Assembly (NCBI GenBank): GCA_012512355.1
Contig: JAAZEI010000106.1
Coordinates: 1 to 8,947 of the forward strand
Direction: 5' to 3'
Source: Clostridiales bacterium
GTDB lineage: Bacteria; Bacillota; Clostridia; Christensenellales; Aristaeellaceae
DNA length: 8,947 nt
Both the position numbers and the translations under genes were made by a program. Shown here piece after piece: positions 5,831 to 8,947 of the stretch; the first letter of the stretch is position 1, and each line of letters opens with the position of its first letter. Under the pieces are notes generated by a model. The model saw only the letters and a program-made list of their open reading frames with translations, was not told where the DNA came from and searched no databases.

Positions 5831-8467
5831 TTATGGATGTGTTTTACCAAATTTTCGTTGGAAGAATTTAACTGTCTCTACAATAGGAATCATGAGAACC
5901 GCTATGAGGATTGAAATGCCAAATTCAGGGAACCCGACACGCGTGAACCCAAAAGCATCCCGAAGGAAGGGAACAAAAATAACTGCAATGGTCAGCAGCA
6001 CGGAGACAAGCGCTGCGATATAAAGATAATTGTTGCCAGTTTTCAGGCGGAAGATAGATTTTCTCTGGGAGCGCATGTTGATAGAGTGAAAGACTTCAGC
6101 CATGCTCATGGTGAGAAATGCCATGGTGATGCCATGCTCAGAGGTCACAAATTCCCATTTCCCAACTTCCAGATAGTGCCCAATTAGGTAGGCGCCAAGC
6201 GTCAGCACAGCCACCAGGATGCCCTGATAGATTGTATCTACGCCAAGTCCTCCTGCGAAAATCCCTTCATCCTTGGATCTTGGCTCGCGCTGCATGATGT
6301 TGTCATCTGGTGCTTCAAAGCCCAGCGCCAAAGCGGGGAAAGTATCTGTAATCACATTAATCCACAGCAGATGAACAGGGCGCAGGATGGTGAACCCAAG
6401 AATGGTGGCTGTGAATATCGCTATCACTTCAGACAGGTTACTGGATAATAAAAATTGAATGGCCTTGCGAATGTTGTCATATATTCTTCTGCCTTCTTCT
6501 ATAGCGTAGACGATGGTCGCAAAGTTATCATCCGCCAGTACCATATCCGCCACATTTTTTGTTACATCAGTGCCTGTGATGCCCATCCCCACCCCAATGT
6601 CAGCTTTCTTGATAGAAGGCGCATCATTAACACCGTCTCCCGTCATGGCGGTTACGTAGTTGTGGTTTTCCCAGGCGTTTACAATGCGCACCTTGTGCTC
6701 GGGCTGAACGCGGGCATACACGGAGTAGTTTGCAATTGTTTCTTTTAGCTCGGCATCAGAAATCTTATCCAGATCTGCGCCTGTGATGGCCTCCTCGCTG
6801 GAGCGAATCATACTCAGATCTTTTGCGATTGCCACCGCAGTGTCCTGATGGTCTCCTGTGATCATGATGGGGCGTATGCCGGCTGATTTGCACTGCTCAA
6901 TGGCATCAATAACTTCCGGCCGTACAGGGTCAAGCAGTCCGACAAGACCTATAAAGGTCAGATCGGTTTCGAGTGTTTCGGGCTTCTGGTCGGCGGGCAT
7001 ACTTTGCCAATCCTTGAAAGCCGCGCCTAAAACACGCAGAGCGCGGTTAGCCATCTCAGTATTTTTAGAAATAAACTCGCGTCGCTTCGCATCGGTCAGT
7101 GTTCGCGCAGTTTGTCCATCCCAATAAGTGCTGCACTTTCTGAGCAGTTCATCAGGAGCACCTTTTGTAAATTGGCGAATACTATTCTCCGGAGTTTTTA
7201 CAAGAGTGCTCATCAATTTTCTGATTGAATCAAAGGGAGCCTCCCCAACTCGGGGCATCCGCGAGACCAAATCAGGTTTAGGGAGACCCAGGCTGGCTGA
7301 GTAAGCGACCAGCGCATTTTCCGTAGGTTCACCAACTGCCGCGCCATCTTCCCATACAGAGTCGGAGGAAAGCGCCATGGCCGTCGCCAGAAGCTTTTCA
7401 TCACCCGTTGCTTTGTCCACGACCGTCATTTTATTCTGCGTGAGTGTACCTGTTTTATCTGTGCAGATAATCTGCGTAGAACCCAGGGTCTCCACAGCCG
7501 TTAAACGCCGAATGATGGCATTGCGCTTACTCATATTGGTGACGCCCACAGAGAGCACAATCGTGACAACCGTCGCCAGCCCTTCCGGGATAGCCGCAAC
7601 CGCCAGGGAGACTGCAATCATGAAGGTGTCAAGTACCGCTTTGAGATGAAAGTCCTGATTTCTCACCAGGCTGAAAACAAAAATGAACACAGAAATGGCC
7701 AGCACCACATAGGTAAGCACCCGGCTTAATTGTGCCAGCTTAATCTGCAGAGGTGTCTTACCCTCTACAGTTTGTGTGATAGCATCAGCTATTTTCCCCA
7801 TTTGGGTTTGCATACCTGTCGCAACCACAACAGCGCGGCCGCGGCCATATACCACCGTGGATCCCATGTAACACATGTTTTTGCGGTCCCCCAGGGACAC
7901 ATTGTCCTCTGCGGAAAAGAGCGCCTCTGTTTGTTTGTATACAGGGACCGATTCTCCCGTGAGTGATGCTTCCTCTATTTGAAGGCTGGCATTTTCTATA
8001 ATCCTGCAGTCTGCCGAGACAGCCGTACCCGCTTCCATCAAAACAATATCGCCTACTACCAGATCAGTGGATGGAACCTCCAAGATATGGCCTTCGCGCA
8101 AGACGGTTGATGTGGCAGCGCTCATGGTCTGCAGTGCTTCAATGGCTTTATCCGCCTTATTTTCTTGATATACACCCAATATGGCGTTTAGCAAAACGAC
8201 CGCCAGAATAATAATGACATCTGTCATTCGCTCACCGCCTATCAGGCTGGTGATACCTGAAACTACAGCCGCCGCCATCAGGATAATGAGCATAGGATCT
8301 TTGAGCTGTAGGAGGAAACGCTGAAGAAGCGTAGCCTTTGCTGCCTCTTCAATTTGGTTTTTTCCATTTTCCTGCAGACGTTTTTTTGCTTCTTGTGCGC
8401 TTAAGCCATGGACAGAGCTGTCAACTTCCTGCAGGACATCCTCGACGGACTGAAGGTAATGGTTCAT
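5831..8467 (-). CDS. P-type IIA calcium-transporting ATPase (SERCA/PMR1-like)
   Basis: Membrane pump moving Ca2+ out of the cytosol using ATP, 878 residues from the preferred start. In order: N-terminal cation-ATPase domain, M1-M2, actuator motif TGES (170-173), M4 PEGL with E295, phosphorylation site CTDKTGTLT with D337, nucleotide-domain KGAPD (435-439), hinge TGDGVNDAP (D611, D615), then the C-terminal membrane bundle. Residues matching both SERCA calcium sites are present: N677 and E680 (M5), N704, T707 and D708 (M6), and E791 (M8). This favours Ca2+ over Mn2+ or Na+, but stoichiometry is not proven. The ATG at 8467 is preferred over 8488 because AAAGGAG (8480-8474) lies 6 bases before it. 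The site would lie inside the coding frame of the longer version, and MNHYLQSVEDVL looks like a normal N-terminus. The gene is single, with its own promoter region and terminator. Confidence 0.95.
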   Translation of the reverse strand: MNHYLQSVEDVLQEVDSSVHGLSAQEAKKRLQENGKNQIEEAAKATLLQRFLLQLKDPMLIILMAAAVVSGITSLIGGERMTDVIIILAVVLLNAILGVYQENKADKAIEALQTMSAATSTVLREGHILEVPSTDLVVGDIVLMEAGTAVSADCRIIENASLQIEEASLTGESVPVYKQTEALFSAEDNVSLGDRKNMCYMGSTVVYGRGRAVVVATGMQTQMGKIADAITQTVEGKTPLQIKLAQLSRVLTYVVLAISVFIFVFSLVRNQDFHLKAVLDTFMIAVSLAVAAIPEGLATVVTIVLSVGVTNMSKRNAIIRRLTAVETLGSTQIICTDKTGTLTQNKMTVVDKATGDEKLLATAMALSSDSVWEDGAAVGEPTENALVAYSASLGLPKPDLVSRMPRVGEAPFDSIRKLMSTLVKTPENSIRQFTKGAPDELLRKCSTYWDGQTARTLTDAKRREFISKNTEMANRALRVLGAAFKDWQSMPADQKPETLETDLTFIGLVGLLDPVRPEVIDAIEQCKSAGIRPIMITGDHQDTAVAIAKDLSMIRSSEEAITGADLDKISDAELKETIANYSVYARVQPEHKVRIVNAWENHNYVTAMTGDGVNDAPSIKKADIGVGMGITGTDVTKNVADMVLADDNFATIVYAIEEGRRIYDNIRKAIQFLLSSNLSEVIAIFTATILGFTILRPVHLLWINVITDTFPALALGFEAPDDNIMQREPRSKDEGIFAGGLGVDTIYQGILVAVLTLGAYLIGHYLEVGKWEFVTSEHGITMAFLTMSMAEVFHSINMRSQRKSIFRLKTGNNYLYIAALVSVLLTIAVIFVPFLRDAFGFTRVGFPEFGISILIAVLMIPIVETVKFFQRKFGKTHP

Positions 8468-8542
8468 GGTTGTCTCCTTTGACATCATAGGATTGCGATC
8501 GTTTCAGTCGAGAAAAATTAGCACCGGTTAAAATTCCTGACC

Positions 8543-8573
8543 ATAATATGTACCCGTTTTATAAAGATGTCAC
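8543..8573 (-). promoter_or_regulatory. Candidate promoter for the calcium ATPase gene
   Basis: Read leftward, GTGACA (8573-8568, 5 of 6 to the -35 box) and TATTAT (8548-8543, 5 of 6 to the -10 box) are separated by 19 bases, longer than ideal. The implied leader before the ATG at 8467 is about 70 bases. The palindrome ACCGGT at 8522-8527 lies in that leader. No other pair fits better in this stretch. Confidence 0.35.
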
Positions 8574-8771
8574 AACACAAGGTCCTCAATCTATGATCTG
8601 CTTAGGATTAAATTAAAAATGGCTGAAAAAAAAAGAAACCTCCTTGGTATAACTGCAACCATGGTTTGCTCAAAGAGATTATCTGAACAGATATTCTATC
8701 CTCAAAAAAGTGAGTTTTATCTCAATGACCCTGGCTTGTTTGTTTTCGGTGCAAGCCGTTTGATAAAAAGC
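8574..8771. other. Intergenic stretch without a clear gene
   Basis: About 200 bases between the two divergent promoters. I recognise no gene or known RNA. Visible items are a purine-rich run (8623-8638), a near-palindrome around ACCATGGT (about 8656-8670), and a weak 6-bp stem GGCTTG (8733-8738) / CAAGCC (8752-8757) with a 13-base loop. A 59-codon open frame crosses the stretch and is listed separately. Confidence 0.5.
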
Positions 8772-8798
8772 TTGTCAATGGGCTTCACACTGTGTTAG
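8619..8798 (+). CDS. Doubtful small open reading frame, 59 codons
   Basis: ATG at 8619 to TAG at 8796-8798 encodes a 59-residue peptide starting MAEKKRNLLGITATM and ending SMGFTLC. I recognise no family, and it has no evident signal peptide or membrane segment. The only ribosome binding site candidate, AGGA at 8604-8607, is 11 bases away, which is poor. The frame runs through the -35 and into the -10 of the rplS promoter, which argues against a conserved gene. It is recorded because its length is slightly more than chance would favour, but I think it is probably not translated. Confidence 0.15.
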   Translation: MAEKKRNLLGITATMVCSKRLSEQIFYPQKSEFYLNDPGLFVFGASRLIKSLSMGFTLC

Positions 8799-8801
8799 TA
8801 T
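8772..8801 (+). promoter_or_regulatory. Probable sigma-A promoter of rplS
   Basis: TTGTCA at 8772-8777 (5 of 6 to the -35 box), an 18-base spacer, then TAGTAT at 8796-8801 (4 of 6) preceded by TG at 8793-8794, an extended -10 arrangement. Transcription would begin near 8808, giving a leader of roughly 70 bases. It means rplS is transcribed independently here and not only from a rimM-trmD operon. Confidence 0.6.
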
Positions 8802-8807
8802 TACCTT

Positions 8808-8876
8808 TGTGACAACGGGCGGTCCTCTGCGAGCTTTCGCTGCGCATGAACGTCTATGATGGAAGGAGGAAACCCC
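8808..8876 (+). ncRNA. Candidate L19 (rplS) leader RNA
   Basis: The roughly 70-base leader between the promoter and rplS contains a compact hairpin. TGCGAGC (8828-8834) pairs with GCT (8839-8841) and CGCA (8843-8846) across a TTTC loop, with one bulged G at 8842. Next come GAACGTCTATGATGG and the ribosome binding site GGAAGGAGG. Firmicutes are known to carry a short autoregulatory L19 leader at this position, and location and size fit. I cannot confirm the family consensus from memory, so this rests mainly on context plus a visible stem. Confidence 0.45.
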
Positions 8877-8947
8877 ATGAGTGAATTGATTCGTTCTATT
8901 GAAGTAGCTCAGCTGCGTACCGACAGACCTGAGTTTGGCGTTGGTGA
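8877..8947 (+). CDS. rplS: 50S ribosomal protein L19, N-terminal part (3' partial)
   Basis: Only the first 23 codons are inside the window, cut by the right edge. The residues MSELIRSIEVAQLRTDRPEF followed by GVG match the start of bacterial L19, which typically reads M-N-E-I-I-R-x-I-E-x-x-Q-L-R-x-D-x-P-E-F-x-x-G-D. L19 is a primary component of the large subunit near the 30S interface and is about 115 residues long. The ribosome binding site GGAAGGAGG at 8861-8869 lies 7 bases before the ATG. In many Firmicutes rplS follows rimM and trmD; here the upstream neighbour is a divergent calcium pump and a dedicated promoter is present. The short visible part is nevertheless distinctive. Confidence 0.88.
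   Translation, partial: MSELIRSIEVAQLRTDRPEFGVG

Noticed and set aside
6455..6748. 97-residue plus-strand open frame inside the calcium ATPase gene
   Set aside because: It is antisense to the highly conserved TGDGVNDAP region, and its Cys/His-rich appearance is the mirror of that coding sequence.
8468..8488. Calcium ATPase start at the ATG at 8488 or 8485
   Set aside because: The strong AAAGGAG site lies downstream of these codons and points to the ATG at 8467.
8641..8650. AAGGAGGT on the minus strand, suggesting a gene start
   Set aside because: No ATG, GTG or TTG follows at a usable distance on that strand.
8701..8720. Hairpin CTCA / TGAG followed by TTTTAT as a terminator
   Set aside because: Only four pairs, and no credible gene ends there.

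Overview
The window looks like chromosomal DNA from a low-to-mid GC Firmicute, most likely a clostridial-type anaerobe. The grounds are strong AGGAGG-type ribosome binding sites, a TTG start codon, a YlmH protein, a TetM-like GTPase with a C-terminal NYN domain (an architecture I associate with Clostridia), and a separately transcribed rplS. No species can be named. I see no tRNA, rRNA, CRISPR array, insertion sequence or phage gene.

Region by region: (1) Bases 1-2234, plus strand: a polar amino acid ABC uptake operon made of substrate-binding protein (5' end outside the window), permease and ATPase. A 16-bp hairpin lies between the binding protein and the permease gene. (2) Bases 2323-4956, plus strand: an 877-residue protein joining a complete TetM/EF-G-like translational GTPase to a YacP/Rae1-type NYN nuclease domain through a lysine-rich linker. 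(3) Bases 4942-5691, minus strand: ylmH, an S4-domain RNA-binding protein tied to ribosome quality control, converging on the fusion gene with a 15-bp overlap. (4) Bases 5831-8467, minus strand: a complete P-type IIA calcium-transporting ATPase with a strong intrinsic terminator at its 3' end. (5) Bases 8468-8876: a 409-bp intergenic region holding the probable promoters of the ATPase (leftward) and rplS (rightward) and a candidate L19 leader RNA. (6) From 8877: the first 23 codons of rplS, ribosomal protein L19.

The most interesting element is the fusion protein. Its GTPase half should dock at the ribosomal factor site and reach the A site, where stand-alone Rae1 is known to cut mRNA, and its tail is a Rae1-like domain. 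Its convergent neighbour, YlmH, also acts on stalled 50S complexes. This suggests, as inference, a small ribosome-rescue or mRNA-surveillance locus rather than a tetracycline-resistance gene. The tip loop that TetM uses to displace tetracycline is replaced here by an unrelated H-P-K-H-T-V-G-G-D-F sequence. I believe similar fusions are widespread in clostridial genomes, usually labelled as tetracycline resistance proteins, so the protein is probably under-described rather than unique.

Two starts were moved from the longest open frame because good ribosome binding sites sit before internal ATGs: the permease (777 rather than 744) and the calcium ATPase (8467 rather than 8488).
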